The notes: a model not told the origin generated them from the letters alone. DNA of 35,598 nucleotides from Microthrixaceae bacterium (GCA_947449015.1 CANFQA010000025.1:1-35598), one strand, 5' to 3'; counted from the first letter of the stretch, positions 8,779 to 17,319 are shown. Program-made: numbers and translations.

Positions 8779-8807
8779 CCGGCACTCCAGTGATGGACTT
8801 CATCCGA

Positions 8808-9851
8808 TCAGGCCGAAGCGGCGGCTCGTTCGAGTCGATCGAGCACGGCTGCGCCCACGCCCACAGCCAACGGCGGCACACAGAACAGGTGGGTGATGCC
8901 CAGCCAATCGGCCTGGCGCAATCGGGCATAGAGCGAATGGGCGTAGTCGATGCCCTCGCCAGCTGGTTCGAGCTCGATCACCTCAACGGGAACATCATCA
9001 ATGGCGTGCGGTGCCAGCACGCCAACAACGATGCGTGCGGAGCTACGAGATGCACCATCGGCGACGGGAAGGGCATCAGCGGCATCGCTCAGCAGATCCA
9101 CTGCGAGCGCCGCGACCTCATCGGCGCGGCAGATGATGACCTTCGCCGCCGGTGCGTAGTGCGCCGCCAGCATCCCGGGAGCCTGTGCCTCGCCCACTTT
9201 GGCCCGGACGTGTTCGACCCGCGGTCGGAACCCGAGGACATCGGCAATCGCTTCTGCTGACACACCGCCGAGACGAAGCAGGACAACTTCCTCGCCCGAA
9301 ACATCCACGATGGTGGACTCGACACCGACACTGCACACACCGCCGTCAAGCACGACATCCACATCAGAACCGAGATCGGCGACAACGTGGGCTGCACTGG
9401 TGGGACTCACTTTGCCGAACCGGTTGGCCGAAGGCGCTGCGATGCCACCTCCAAAAGTTCGCAGGAGCTCGAGGGCAACCTCATCGCCGGGTACACGCAG
9501 ACCAACCGTGTCGCGACCACCAGTGACCCAGTCGCCAACTGAGGCCGAACGCCGAACCAGCAACGTAAGCGGCCCAGGCCAGAACGCGTTGGCTAAGGCC
9601 TGCGCCTCAGTCGACACCTCGGAGGCCCACTCCCCCATGACTGAAACATCAGCGATATGCACAATGAGTGGATGGTTCGTGGGCCGACCCTTCACCCGGA
9701 AGATGCCGGCGACAGCCTCAGGGTTCGAAGCATCGGCGCCCAATCCATAGACCGTTTCGGTGGGAAGAGCCACAAGCTGTCCCGCTCGCAGTGCTGGGAC
9801 GGCGATAGCGATGCCCTCAGCTCCGGAGACCACCTGCGGAGAATCGGTCAT
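8808..9851 (-). CDS. sua5: L-threonylcarbamoyladenylate synthase, Sua5 type
   Basis: This enzyme makes threonylcarbamoyl-AMP from threonine, bicarbonate and ATP for the universal t6A37 modification of ANN-decoding tRNAs in the cytoplasm. The YrdC domain covers about residues 10-200 and contains PTETVYGLG (30-38), KGRP (54-57) and WPGPLTLLV. A Sua5-specific C-terminal domain follows the linker PGMLAAHYAP and runs to 347, so this is the long Sua5 form, not short TsaC. I chose the ATG at 9851 because it overlaps the stop of the upstream oxidoreductase gene as ATGA, and AAGG lies about 6 nt upstream. The longer frame to 9902 would overlap that gene more deeply. Translation is probably coupled to the upstream gene. 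Confidence 0.95.
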   Translation of the reverse strand: MTDSPQVVSGAEGIAIAVPALRAGQLVALPTETVYGLGADASNPEAVAGIFRVKGRPTNHPLIVHIADVSVMGEWASEVSTEAQALANAFWPGPLTLLVRRSASVGDWVTGGRDTVGLRVPGDEVALELLRTFGGGIAAPSANRFGKVSPTSAAHVVADLGSDVDVVLDGGVCSVGVESTIVDVSGEEVVLLRLGGVSAEAIADVLGFRPRVEHVRAKVGEAQAPGMLAAHYAPAAKVIICRADEVAALAVDLLSDAADALPVADGASRSSARIVVGVLAPHAIDDVPVEVIELEPAGEGIDYAHSLYARLRQADWLGITHLFCVPPLAVGVGAAVLDRLERAAASA

Positions 9852-10768
9852 GACACCTTGGCAATGACCTCGGCGCCAAGCCAGGCCATGTTGTCGATCC
9901 ACTCGGCGCGGGTTGCGCCAGGCAGGTTGACGGTGACCGTGCTGACACCAATGGCTGCGAGCGCACCCATGTCATCGACAAACGCTTGGGCCGACGGCAG
10001 TTCGCCACGGAACATGTCGACACCAATCGGCGTGAAGATCACCTCGGGAACCTCGCCACGACCAGCCTTTTCGCTGGCTGCCCGCAGATCACCAATGCGA
10101 CGAGCAAGGTCATCGACGCTTTCGATGGGCGGGGTGCGCAGCAACTTGCTGGCTCGGGCTGGGCTCGGCATCGGGTTCCAACCGTCGGCCAACTCGACCG
10201 TGCGACGAATGGCACGATCAGAATTGCCGCCGATCCAGATAGGCGGATGGGGCTGCTGCACCGGAAGAGGCAACGACACAGTTTCGGCCGCGCTGAAATG
10301 GCGACCTTCCATGGTGACCGGCTCGCCCGACCACAGCGCCTTGATGGCCAGGATGGATTCATCGGTGACAGCGTTGCGCTTGTCGAAATCGGCACCCACC
10401 GCAGCGAACTCTGCCGTGAGATAGCCAGCTCCGGTGCCGATGATTGTTCGACCGTTGGACACGACATCAAGAGTGGCCAGTGCCTTGGCGGTGATGAACG
10501 GATTGCGGTACGCCATGATCACGAGATTGGTGTGCAGTCGCAGCGTGGTGGTGGCAGTGGCAGCAACGGTGAGTGTGACAAACGGATCGAGAGCGTGATG
10601 GCCGCCCTTGCGCATGAACGTGGTATCCGGCGCCGGATGATCAGTGACGAAGACAGCATCGGCTCCGGCAGTTTCGGCCGCTGCGCTCATTTCGGCAATG
10701 GCAGCAGCCGAGCACCACTCATCAACCTGATCAACATGATGTGTGGGCAACCCCATCGAAAACTTCAT
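9848..10768 (-). CDS. LLM-class F420-dependent oxidoreductase
   Basis: This 306-residue protein belongs to the bacterial luciferase-like monooxygenase superfamily, in the branch that usually uses cofactor F420. It starts MKFSMGLPTH, with the ADAVFVTDHP segment at about residue 40, a strand with LRLHTNLVI, the KALATLDVVSNGRTIIGTGAGY motif typical of these TIM barrels, and PPIWIGGNS followed by ADGWNP. Those motifs are shared by many F420-dependent actinobacterial enzymes, and the substrate cannot be told from sequence. The start at 10768 has AGGGG about 6 nt upstream; a longer frame reaches 10846 but has no better site. The gene is followed by sua5 with a 4-bp overlap. Upstream, only 26 bp separate it from a divergent small membrane-protein gene. 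Confidence 0.92.
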   Translation of the reverse strand: MKFSMGLPTHHVDQVDEWCSAAAIAEMSAAAETAGADAVFVTDHPAPDTTFMRKGGHHALDPFVTLTVAATATTTLRLHTNLVIMAYRNPFITAKALATLDVVSNGRTIIGTGAGYLTAEFAAVGADFDKRNAVTDESILAIKALWSGEPVTMEGRHFSAAETVSLPLPVQQPHPPIWIGGNSDRAIRRTVELADGWNPMPSPARASKLLRTPPIESVDDLARRIGDLRAASEKAGRGEVPEVIFTPIGVDMFRGELPSAQAFVDDMGALAAIGVSTVTVNLPGATRAEWIDNMAWLGAEVIAKVS

Positions 10769-10794
10769 GACAACCCCTGACCGGAGCAGACAGT

Positions 10795-11019
10795 GTGTCT
10801 GCGCGAACGATCCTGCACGGTACCGTTCCGTTTGTGATCGCAACAACGAACCCGTGGCCGGCGCTCCTCATCGGCATTGCAGCCGTGGTCTTGGTCTGCC
10901 TTTGGTTGCTGTTCCGACGCGGTTCCATTGCCGATCGGGCCCGCACCGACGAGGAACTGCTCGACGGACTCGACACCACAACCGACCGCCGAGGTTCGGA
11001 TCAAAACCCGACTGAGTGA
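10795..11019 (+). CDS. Small single-pass membrane protein (74 aa)
   Basis: I do not recognise this protein. It has one strong transmembrane segment at about residues 21-41 (WPALLIGIAAVVLVCLWLLF) followed by RR and a charged, probably cytoplasmic tail rich in Asp and Arg. A GTG start at 10795 has GGAG 8 nt upstream. An internal GTG at 10834 is an alternative. It is divergent from the LLM gene across 26 bp and converges on the TetR gene, with 32 bp between their stop codons. Small size and lack of a known family leave doubt, but hydrophobic pattern and ribosome site favour a real gene. Confidence 0.55.
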   Translation: MSARTILHGTVPFVIATTNPWPALLIGIAAVVLVCLWLLFRRGSIADRARTDEELLDGLDTTTDRRGSDQNPTE

Positions 11020-11055
11020 GTCGATTCAGTCCAAAAACTACGGTCGCGAACTCAC
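11016..11055. terminator. Possible convergent hairpin using both stop codons
   Basis: GTGAGTCG (11016-11023) can pair with CGAACTCAC (11047-11055) with one bulged A. The arms contain the TGA stop of the small membrane gene and the TGA stop of the TetR gene on the other strand. The long loop makes this weak taken alone. Confidence 0.3.
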
Positions 11056-11720
11056 AGCGATGGTGGCGTTGACCCGGTGATGGTGGTGAAAATCACTCGG
11101 GCCATGCTGTGGCGAAGTTCGGCGGTGGTGGCACCCCAGTGTTCGAGTCCCTCACGATGGGCGGCCACATGGGCAAGCATCGAAACGAGCACACCGGCAT
11201 CAGCAAATGGGGTACCGCCATCGACCCCTCGGCGACGAGCAACGGCAACGAACGCCTCGGCTGGTGCACCCAGCAGTCGGGTGCGGATCTCACGAAAACG
11301 GGTATCGCCTTCGTCAGTAGCGAGATCAATGAGTCGCAGCACTGAACGGTGCGCGTCCCACACTGCAATAAAGCCATCAGCAACGCGCAACGCAGCCGCC
11401 CAACCATCGGAATCGGTCCATTCGCTGGAACTAACCAACGAAGCGAGCAGCGGACCAACGGCAGAGGCCATCTCATCGGCAATAGCCAGCACTGCCTCTT
11501 CGACATCAGAGAAGTACTGGTAAAAGGTTGCCGGTGAAGTTCCGGCCTCTCGAGCGATGTCAACCACCTTCACATCGCGATAGGGCAATGCTTCGAGCAA
11601 CACCATGGTGGCGTCAAGCAGTCGCCGTCGTGTGAGTTGCCCACGGCGACCGGGCGGCCGGTCTATGACGGCATCGGATGCATCGCTCACAACTTCGTCA
11701 CTCACAACTTCGTCACTCAC
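11052..11720 (-). CDS. TetR-family transcription regulator
   Basis: This 222-residue single-unit TetR protein has an N-terminal DNA-binding domain at about residues 27-75 (TRRRLLDATMVLLEALPYRD, then VVDIAREAGTSPATFYQYFSD) and an all-helical ligand domain after it. The GTG start at 11720 overlaps the stop of the upstream isochorismatase-like gene as GTGA, so the two are probably co-translated. The first 20 residues are acidic and contain a repeated VSDEV unit; a 15-bp direct repeat places GTG codons in frame at 11720, 11705 and 11690, and any could serve as the start. The target is unknown; the co-operonic isochorismatase-like gene and divergent hydrolase are the nearest candidates. Confidence 0.9.
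   Translation of the reverse strand: MSDEVVSDEVVSDASDAVIDRPPGRRGQLTRRRLLDATMVLLEALPYRDVKVVDIAREAGTSPATFYQYFSDVEEAVLAIADEMASAVGPLLASLVSSSEWTDSDGWAAALRVADGFIAVWDAHRSVLRLIDLATDEGDTRFREIRTRLLGAPAEAFVAVARRRGVDGGTPFADAGVLVSMLAHVAAHREGLEHWGATTAELRHSMARVIFTTITGSTPPSL
11691..11720 (-). repeat. Two 15-bp direct repeats that repeat the start codon
   Basis: GTGAGTGACGAAGTT occurs twice in tandem on the minus strand and is followed by a third GTGAG. Each unit begins with an in-frame GTG, giving three possible TetR starts. Confidence 0.7.
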
Positions 11721-12334
11721 AGCCAGGCACCGAGCACGTCGTCGGTGGTGACCACAGTGGAGATGAACGCGTAGCTGCCATCAATCAGGGTCTGGGCGTA
11801 GTCCATGGGAATACCTGCCACGGCATCTCGGGGAAGCACCACTTGATACCCAGCGTTGACCAATCCAATGGTGAGACCCATCAGTGCCACATTCAGCGAT
11901 ACGCCAACAATGACAACCGTGCGCACACCGAGATTTCGCAGAATGGGATCGAGGTCTGTGCCGCCGATGGGATCAAGGCCGTGATAGCGACCGATGACGA
12001 GGTCATCGGGCAAATGACCGAACTCGGCAATTGGTTCGGCACCATGACTGCCCGGCTCCATCGGGGGCGAGAACTTGTTCATGGCCACGAACAATCGGCC
12101 ATTGGTGTTACCGGCGCGGTTATCGGGGCGCCTCCAGAACACCGCGTGCACCACCTGCACACCGGCGGTGCGGGCGGCATGCACAAGTCGAGCACCATTG
12201 GGCACCATGTGCTCATTAGCGATGGCCGCCAGATCAGGCAACGCCGAATCGGGACCGAGCACACCGTTCTGACATTCAGAGGTGACAACAGCCGTAGTGG
12301 CGGGGTCGAGCAGGGAGCGAAGATCAAGAGCCAT
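11717..12334 (-). CDS. Isochorismatase-fold protein lacking the canonical catalytic triad
   Basis: This 205-residue protein has the isochorismatase/cysteine hydrolase fold: SECQNGVLG at 19-27, VIGRYHG at 113-119 and VIVGVSLNVALMGL at 141-154, followed by AGYQVVLPRDAVAG. In the classical family the catalytic residues are Asp, Lys and Cys; the aligned positions here are Glu20, Arg116 and Ala150. It therefore should not act by the cysteine mechanism. Related superfamily members acting on isochorismate also lack the cysteine, so a different activity or a binding role remains possible. The ATG at 12334 is chosen, with AAGG about 10 nt upstream; an open frame continues to 12385. It is first in an operon with the TetR gene and divergent from the hydrolase gene. 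Confidence 0.85.
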   Translation of the reverse strand: MALDLRSLLDPATTAVVTSECQNGVLGPDSALPDLAAIANEHMVPNGARLVHAARTAGVQVVHAVFWRRPDNRAGNTNGRLFVAMNKFSPPMEPGSHGAEPIAEFGHLPDDLVIGRYHGLDPIGGTDLDPILRNLGVRTVVIVGVSLNVALMGLTIGLVNAGYQVVLPRDAVAGIPMDYAQTLIDGSYAFISTVVTTDDVLGAWL

Positions 12335-12416
12335 CGACGAAGAGCCTTCCCCGCCGGCGCAGGCTTCGCAACCCCGATTGCCCACGATCTCCCCGGCGCA
12401 GCCGAAGGCCTCGTTC

Positions 12417-12422
12417 TAAAGT
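12417..12422 (+). promoter_or_regulatory. Leaderless-type -10 element for the alpha/beta hydrolase
   Basis: TAAAGT ends 6 nt before the ATG at 12429. No Shine-Dalgarno sequence is visible between them. Confidence 0.5.
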
Positions 12423-12428
12423 TTCGCC

Positions 12429-13094
12429 ATGACCACCATCGTCCTCACTCATGGCGCCTTCCATAACGGCTCCTGCTTCGCCCCGCTCGTCGCCGAACTC
12501 GAAGCGCTGGGCATCAACTGTGTGATGCCCGAGCTCCCTCTTACCGATCTCGACGCTGATGAAGCCGCGGTGCGCGCAGTGCTCGACACCTGCGAGGAAC
12601 CGGTCACACTTCTCGGCCATTCCTATGGCGGCTCAGTTGTCACCGTGGCCGGCACCCATCCAGCAGTCGAACGAGTTGTGTATCTCGCCGCCATTGTCCC
12701 CGATGAAGGAGAACCAGCGACTGGCACGCTCGTCGAGGTCGGGGCCGATTTCATCGGCGCCATGCGCGTGAACGATGACGGCGTTCCGTTCATCGATCCT
12801 GCGCTCGCCCCGCAACTGTTCTATCCGGACCTCAACGCGCAGCTGGCAGCGCAGTACGCAGCGGTGCTTCGCCCCGGACATACGGGAGGTGCGGTCACCG
12901 TGCGCGAGGCTGCCTGGCGTTCACGTCCAACCACCTACATCGTGTGTGCCGACGACCCCATCATCCTGCCCTCCTCACAACGGGCCAACGCCGAGCGAAG
13001 TGGTGCCACGGTGGTCGAGATCGCCGGGGATCATTCGCCGATGGTGGCCCGACCCGCTGAATTGGCCGCCATGCTTGCGTTGGCGATTTCCTGA
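12429..13094 (+). CDS. Alpha/beta hydrolase (small esterase type)
   Basis: This 221-residue cytoplasmic hydrolase has a compact alpha/beta fold. The start IVLTHGAFHNGSCF carries the oxyanion HG motif, GHSYGG at 63-68 gives the nucleophile Ser65, CADDP at 173-177 gives the acid Asp175 or Asp176, and GDHSP at 200-204 gives His202. Length and motif order resemble the plant-type methylesterase/EstC-like group, but the substrate is unknown. It has no signal peptide. The start codon follows a -10-like TAAAGT by 6 nt. It is divergent from the isochorismatase-like/TetR operon across 94 bp, so that TetR is a plausible regulator (inference). Confidence 0.92.
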   Translation: MTTIVLTHGAFHNGSCFAPLVAELEALGINCVMPELPLTDLDADEAAVRAVLDTCEEPVTLLGHSYGGSVVTVAGTHPAVERVVYLAAIVPDEGEPATGTLVEVGADFIGAMRVNDDGVPFIDPALAPQLFYPDLNAQLAAQYAAVLRPGHTGGAVTVREAAWRSRPTTYIVCADDPIILPSSQRANAERSGATVVEIAGDHSPMVARPAELAAMLALAIS

Positions 13095-13098
13095 TCTG

Positions 13099-13126
13099 AC
13101 CGGCGCGGTTCGGAGCATGCGCCGGT
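13099..13126 (+). terminator. Possible terminator after the hydrolase gene
   Basis: An 8-bp perfect stem, ACCGGCGC (13099-13106) with GCGCCGGT (13119-13126), encloses a 12-nt loop just after the stop codon. There is no U tract. Confidence 0.4.
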
Positions 13127-13129
13127 AGT

Positions 13130-13141
13130 TACCGCGCGGTA
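13130..13141. promoter_or_regulatory. 12-bp perfect palindrome upstream of the thiolase
   Basis: TACCGCGCGGTA lies about 100 bp before the thiolase start in an otherwise empty 149-bp gap. It has the size and symmetry of a TetR-type half-site pair. No regulator can be assigned. Confidence 0.3.
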
Positions 13142-13243
13142 GCAATCCTGCGATAGAAATAGGGTTTCCACGCTCGGGACGGAACCGAACCTCCAGTCGT
13201 TTCATGGTCGAACCGTCACCGCAATCCCACACAGGAGACCGCA

Positions 13244-14470
13244 ATGCCCGAAGCAGTCATCGTTTCGACCGCACGCACCCCGATCGGTCGAGCCAATAAG
13301 GGTTCGCTCACCAAGGTTCGCCCCGACGACCTCGCCGCCACCATCATCCGCGCCGCGCTCGACAAGGTCCCGGCACTTGATGGAAGCCTTGTCGAAGACA
13401 TCATCCTCGGCACCGCCCAGCCCGCCGGCATGCAGGGCTACAACATCGCTCGCGTTGTCTCCGAGTTGGCCGGCATGGGTCATGTCCCCGGCGTCACGGT
13501 GAACCGCTACTGCTCGTCATCACTGCAGTCAATCCGCATGGCCGCTCATGCCATCAAGGCCGGCGAGGGTGACATCTTCGTTGCCGCCGGCGTTGAGACC
13601 GTGAGCCAGTTCATGTTCGGCATGTCCGATGGACTGGCCAACACTCATAACCCGCTCATGGCCGCAGCCGAGGCCCGCACCGCGGAACGCGCTGTTGGTG
13701 GCGCCCCGACCTGGTCGCCGTTCGACGGTGGCATCTCGGACTACTACCTCGGCATGGGTCATACCGCTGAGAATGTGGCGCAGCTCGAGAACGTGTCTCG
13801 TGAAGAGCAGGACGAATTCGCTGCCCAGTCACAGCAGCGTGCAGTGGCCGCCCAAGAGCGCGGCTTCTTCGAGCGTGAGATCACCCCGATCCACACCGTC
13901 GACTCCGAAGGCAACCCTGTCATCATCACCAAGGATGACGGCCCCCGTGCCGGAACCACCAAGGAAAAGCTCGCCGAGCTCAAGCCGGTCTTCCGCCCCG
14001 ACGGCACCGTCACCGCTGGTAACGCCTGCCCGCTCAACGATGGCGCCGCTGCTGTCATCGTGATGAGCGACACCAAGGCCCGCGAGCTGGGCATCACCCC
14101 CATCGCTCGCGTCGTGTCCTCGGCGGTCAGCGCCCTGAACCCCGAGATCATGGGCCTTGGCCCAGTCGATGCTTGCCGTATGGCACTGGCTCGCGCTGGC
14201 ATGACCATCGACGACATTGACCTTGTCGAGATCAACGAAGCATTCGCCGCTCAGGCCGTTCCTTCGGCCAAGCAGCTCGGCATCAGCTGGGACAAGCTCA
14301 ATGTGAACGGTGGCGCCATCGCCCTCGGTCACCCCTTCGGCATGACCGGCGCCCGCATCATGGCCACGCTGCTCAATGGCCTCGAGGACACCGGCGGCAC
14401 CTTCGGCCTCGAGTCGATGTGCATCGGTGGCGGCCAGGGCATGGCCATGGTCATCGAACGTCTCGCCTGA
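13244..14470 (+). CDS. Acetyl-CoA acyltransferase (thiolase)
   Basis: This 408-residue thiolase catalyses CoA-dependent cleavage of 3-ketoacyl-CoA or condensation of acetyl-CoA, in fatty acid degradation or acetoacetyl-CoA formation. The nucleophile is Cys90 in NRYCSSSLQ, the NEAFAAQ motif is present, GHPFGMTG supplies His363, and CIGGGQG supplies the acid/base Cys393. All catalytic residues are intact and the length is typical. AGGAG lies 7 nt before the ATG. It stands alone: a possible terminator and a palindrome precede it and a strong hairpin follows. Whether it prefers short or long chains cannot be decided from sequence. Confidence 0.96.
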   Translation: MPEAVIVSTARTPIGRANKGSLTKVRPDDLAATIIRAALDKVPALDGSLVEDIILGTAQPAGMQGYNIARVVSELAGMGHVPGVTVNRYCSSSLQSIRMAAHAIKAGEGDIFVAAGVETVSQFMFGMSDGLANTHNPLMAAAEARTAERAVGGAPTWSPFDGGISDYYLGMGHTAENVAQLENVSREEQDEFAAQSQQRAVAAQERGFFEREITPIHTVDSEGNPVIITKDDGPRAGTTKEKLAELKPVFRPDGTVTAGNACPLNDGAAAVIVMSDTKARELGITPIARVVSSAVSALNPEIMGLGPVDACRMALARAGMTIDDIDLVEINEAFAAQAVPSAKQLGISWDKLNVNGGAIALGHPFGMTGARIMATLLNGLEDTGGTFGLESMCIGGGQGMAMVIERLA

Positions 14471-14518
14471 TCCGAGACGTTCCCGCTGCTTGCGCAGCGC
14501 CAGCATCCTGAACATGTT

Positions 14519-14546
14519 CAAGGGCCCCACTGCGGTGGGGCCCTTG
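14519..14546 (+). terminator. Strong hairpin terminator after the thiolase
   Basis: A 12-bp perfect stem, CAAGGGCCCCAC (14519-14530) with GTGGGGCCCTTG (14535-14546), has a TGCG loop. No U tract follows, as often seen in actinobacterial terminators. Confidence 0.85.
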
Positions 14547-14597
14547 TCGTGATCGGAACTACCCGGAGGCCATATTGCAATGTCACTCACCGAGACC

Positions 14598-14603
14598 TAG
14601 GGT
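14598..14603 (+). promoter_or_regulatory. Leaderless-type -10 element for the FkbM-like gene
   Basis: TAGGGT ends 6 nt before the GTG at 14610. This supports that GTG over the later ATG at 14646. Confidence 0.5.
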
Positions 14604-14609
14604 ATTGTC

Positions 14610-15443
14610 GTGCTCAGCACTCGGTCCGTGATCTGCTCGAAGGTCATGGGTCTGGGTCGAAGGATCGTCACGCAATCGGGCAAATGGGTGGTCGCCCGAG
14701 CGACGAACCCCACCGATCTGTTGCAACTGCTCGAGCAACTTCACCCAGTGGTCCCGGACACCGGTCTGCGCCGAATCGGTCCGACTGGAGACGGCGGCTA
14801 TCTCGTCCCCGACGACCTTGACGGCATCGTGGCCTGCTTCTCGCCCGGCGTGGGTGCGTTCTCCGGATTCGAACTCGACTGTGTCGAACTTGGGATGAGA
14901 GCCCATCTTGCTGACGCCTCGGTTGCGTCACCACAGTTCGCCGATGACCGACTCGATTTCATTCCTCGGTTCATCCGGGCAGTCCCCGACGCCGAATCAA
15001 TCACTCTCGATGATTGGGTGACAACTGCCGAACCAGCTGAATCCGATGATCTCTTACTTCAGGTCGACATCGAAGGCGACGAATGGGGCGTGTTCCTCGG
15101 AGCGTCGCCCGAAGTGCTGCGCCGCTTCCGAATCATCGTTGCCGAAATTCATCATCTGCAGGGGCTCTTCGACGGCGAGTCCTTCCCACTTCTCGAACTC
15201 ACATTCAAAAAGCTGCTTGCCTCTCACACCTGTGTACACATTCACCCGAATAACAACTGCGAAACGTCGACCAGCGGGGGCATCACCATTCCCAAAGTCG
15301 CAGAGTTCACCTTCCTACGCAACGATCGGATTGATCGGAACACGCTGGTCTACGCGACGCAGTTTCCCCATCCGCTCGACGGAGATAACACCGCGTATTG
15401 GGACACGCTGGCGCTTCCGAGATCGATGTATCGCGCAAACTGA
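14610..15443 (+). CDS. FkbM-like SAM-dependent methyltransferase
   Basis: This 277-residue protein resembles FkbM-type methyltransferases, which often modify sugars in polysaccharides or glycolipids. Visible features are GLRRIGPTGDGGYLVP at about 52-67, the nucleotide-fold segment FSPGVGAFSGFELDC with LADASV at about 101-106, and LLLQVDIEGDEWGVFLGA at about 146-163, where DIEG.EW is characteristic of the family. There is no signal peptide. The start is taken as GTG 14610 because a -10-like element lies 6 nt upstream; ATG 14646 is the alternative. It converges on ilvD with 19 bp between stop codons. It is an isolated gene with no glycan cluster around it, so its acceptor is unknown. Confidence 0.75.
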   Translation: MLSTRSVICSKVMGLGRRIVTQSGKWVVARATNPTDLLQLLEQLHPVVPDTGLRRIGPTGDGGYLVPDDLDGIVACFSPGVGAFSGFELDCVELGMRAHLADASVASPQFADDRLDFIPRFIRAVPDAESITLDDWVTTAEPAESDDLLLQVDIEGDEWGVFLGASPEVLRRFRIIVAEIHHLQGLFDGESFPLLELTFKKLLASHTCVHIHPNNNCETSTSGGITIPKVAEFTFLRNDRIDRNTLVYATQFPHPLDGDNTAYWDTLALPRSMYRAN

Positions 15444-15466
15444 GCGATAGCGGGAGCTTCGCTCAG
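15440..15466. terminator. Bidirectional hairpin formed by the convergent stop codons
   Basis: CTGAGCGA (15440-15447) pairs perfectly with TCGCTCAG (15459-15466). The stem continues as AGC/GCT after a bulged T and closes on a GGGA loop. The arms contain the TGA of the FkbM-like gene and the TGA of ilvD on the other strand, so one structure can end both transcripts. Confidence 0.7.
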
Positions 15467-17319
15467 CGGCGGTTCAGCTGCGAAAGATCTCGCACCGCGC
15501 CATGTGCTGCTGAAGTGGTGAGCGCCGCATAGGCCTGCAGCGCCAGCGAGACCTCACGCTCACGGTTGGTCGGTGTCCACGCCTCGGCTCCACGGGCTTC
15601 CTCGTGCTCGCGACGTGCTGCAAGTTCGGCATCGGAAACATCGAGCGTGATGGAACGAGAGGGAATGTCGATGACGATGGTGTCGCCGTCGTGCACAAGA
15701 CCGATGAGACCCCCATCGGCTGCTTCAGGCGAAACATGCCCGATTGAGAGCCCAGAGGTTCCACCGCTGAAGCGACCATCGGTGAGCAGCGCACAGGCTT
15801 TCCCGAGTCCGCGGCCCTTGATGTACGAGGTCGGATACAGCATCTCCTGCATGCCAGGGCCACCCTTGGGTCCCTCGTAGCGAATAACCACAACATCGCC
15901 AGCGATGATCTCATCGGCGAGGATGGCATCAACTGCAGCGTCTTGGCTTTCGAATACCCGAGCGGGTCCGCTGAAGCGGAAGAGATCCTCGTCAACACCT
16001 GCGGTTTTCACGATGCAACCATCGAGCGCCACATTGCCGTACAGCACAGCAAGGCCACCTTCGGAGGTGTAGGCGTTCTCGACGGTTCGAATACAACCAT
16101 CCTCACGGTCGGTGTCGAGAGACGGCCAGCGTGTGCTCTGCGAGAACGCCACCTGCGTGGGGATTCCTGCCGGACCGGCTCGCCAGAACAACTTGGCCTC
16201 ATCAGTGCAGGTATCGCGCATGATGTCCCACTGATCAAGCGCGGCCCGCATCGACGCGCTGTGCACCGTGGGCGCAGAGGTATCGATCACTCCGGCGCGA
16301 TCAAGTTCGCCCAGAATCGCAGGGATGCCACCGGCCCGGTGCACATCCTCAACGTGATAGAGCTCGGTAGCCGGAGCAACCTTGCAGATGTTGGGCACAC
16401 GCCGGCTCAGCGCATCGATATCGGCCATAGTGAAATCGATGCCGCCCTCGTGTGCGGCGGCGAGGATATGAAGCACGGTATTGGTACTGCCGCCCATGGC
16501 GATGTCCAGAGCCATGGCATTTTCGAACGCCTGACGATTGGCAACATTGCGGGGCAGCACGCTCTCATCATCGTGTTCGTAGTAACGCTTGGCAATCTCG
16601 ACCACGAGACGGCCGGCTTCGCGGAAGAGTCGCTCACGATCGGAATGTGTGGCCAGCGTGGTCCCATTGCCCGGAAGCGACAGACCGAGCGCTTCGGTGA
16701 GACAGTTCATGGAGTTGGCGGTGAACATGCCCGAACACGAACCACAGGTGGGGCACGCCGAGCGCTCGATGTTGGCGACGTCCTCCTCCGAGTAGGAATC
16801 GTCACTCGCCTTCACGATGGCGGAGATGAGATCAACCTTGACCTCTTCGCCAGCCAACTTGGTTTTCCCCGCTTCCATCGGACCGCCCGACACGAACACC
16901 ACTGGGATGTTGAGGCGCATGGCGGCCATGAGCATGCCCGGGGTGATCTTGTCGCAATTGGAAATGCACACGATGGCATCCGCGCAGTGCGCGTTGACCA
17001 TGTACTCAACCGAATCCGCGATGATGTCGCGACTCGGAAGGCTGTAAAGCATGCCGCCATGACCCATGGCGATGCCGTCATCGACCGCAATGGTGTTGAA
17101 CTCCTTGGCCACACCGCCAGCCAAGGCGACCTCGCCAGCCACTAGCTGGCCAAGATCCTTGAGATGCACATGCCCAGGAACGAACTGGGTGAAGGAGTTG
17201 GCAATCGCAATGATCGGCTTATCGAAATCCTCGTCGGTCATGCCGGTGGCTCGCCACAGTGAGCGAGCGCCAGCCATATTGCGGCCGTGGGTGGTGGTGC
17301 GAGAGCGATACGTGGGCAT
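15463..17319 (-). CDS. ilvD: Dihydroxy-acid dehydratase
   Basis: IlvD dehydrates 2,3-dihydroxy-isovalerate and 2,3-dihydroxy-3-methylvalerate in branched-chain amino acid synthesis, in the cytoplasm, using an iron-sulfur cluster and Mg2+. The 618-residue length matches the long bacterial form. Cluster and active-site residues are visible: the [11 protein letters not shown] segment, Cys122 and the usually carbamylated Lys124 in [10 protein letters not shown], Cys195 in [10 protein letters not shown], and the [25 protein letters not shown] type C-terminal segment. The ATG at 17319 gives the usual N-terminus [19 protein letters not shown] -10-like TAGCGT lies 8 nt upstream. No other ilv gene is nearby. 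Confidence 0.98.
   Translation of the reverse strand: MPTYRSRTTTHGRNMAGARSLWRATGMTDEDFDKPIIAIANSFTQFVPGHVHLKDLGQLVAGEVALAGGVAKEFNTIAVDDGIAMGHGGMLYSLPSRDIIADSVEYMVNAHCADAIVCISNCDKITPGMLMAAMRLNIPVVFVSGGPMEAGKTKLAGEEVKVDLISAIVKASDDSYSEEDVANIERSACPTCGSCSGMFTANSMNCLTEALGLSLPGNGTTLATHSDRERLFREAGRLVVEIAKRYYEHDDESVLPRNVANRQAFENAMALDIAMGGSTNTVLHILAAAHEGGIDFTMADIDALSRRVPNICKVAPATELYHVEDVHRAGGIPAILGELDRAGVIDTSAPTVHSASMRAALDQWDIMRDTCTDEAKLFWRAGPAGIPTQVAFSQSTRWPSLDTDREDGCIRTVENAYTSEGGLAVLYGNVALDGCIVKTAGVDEDLFRFSGPARVFESQDAAVDAILADEIIAGDVVVIRYEGPKGGPGMQEMLYPTSYIKGRGLGKACALLTDGRFSGGTSGLSIGHVSPEAADGGLIGLVHDGDTIVIDIPSRSITLDVSDAELAARREHEEARGAEAWTPTNREREVSLALQAYAALTTSAAHGAVRDLSQLNRR

Noticed and set aside
7648-8793. 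A 381-codon plus-strand frame antisense to the double TetR gene.
   Set aside because: The minus-strand frame has two clear TetR domains; the plus frame resembles no family and is a codon-bias effect.
15943-17145. A 400-codon plus-strand frame antisense to ilvD.
   Set aside because: ilvD is full-length with all active-site residues; the opposite frame is His-rich shadow sequence.
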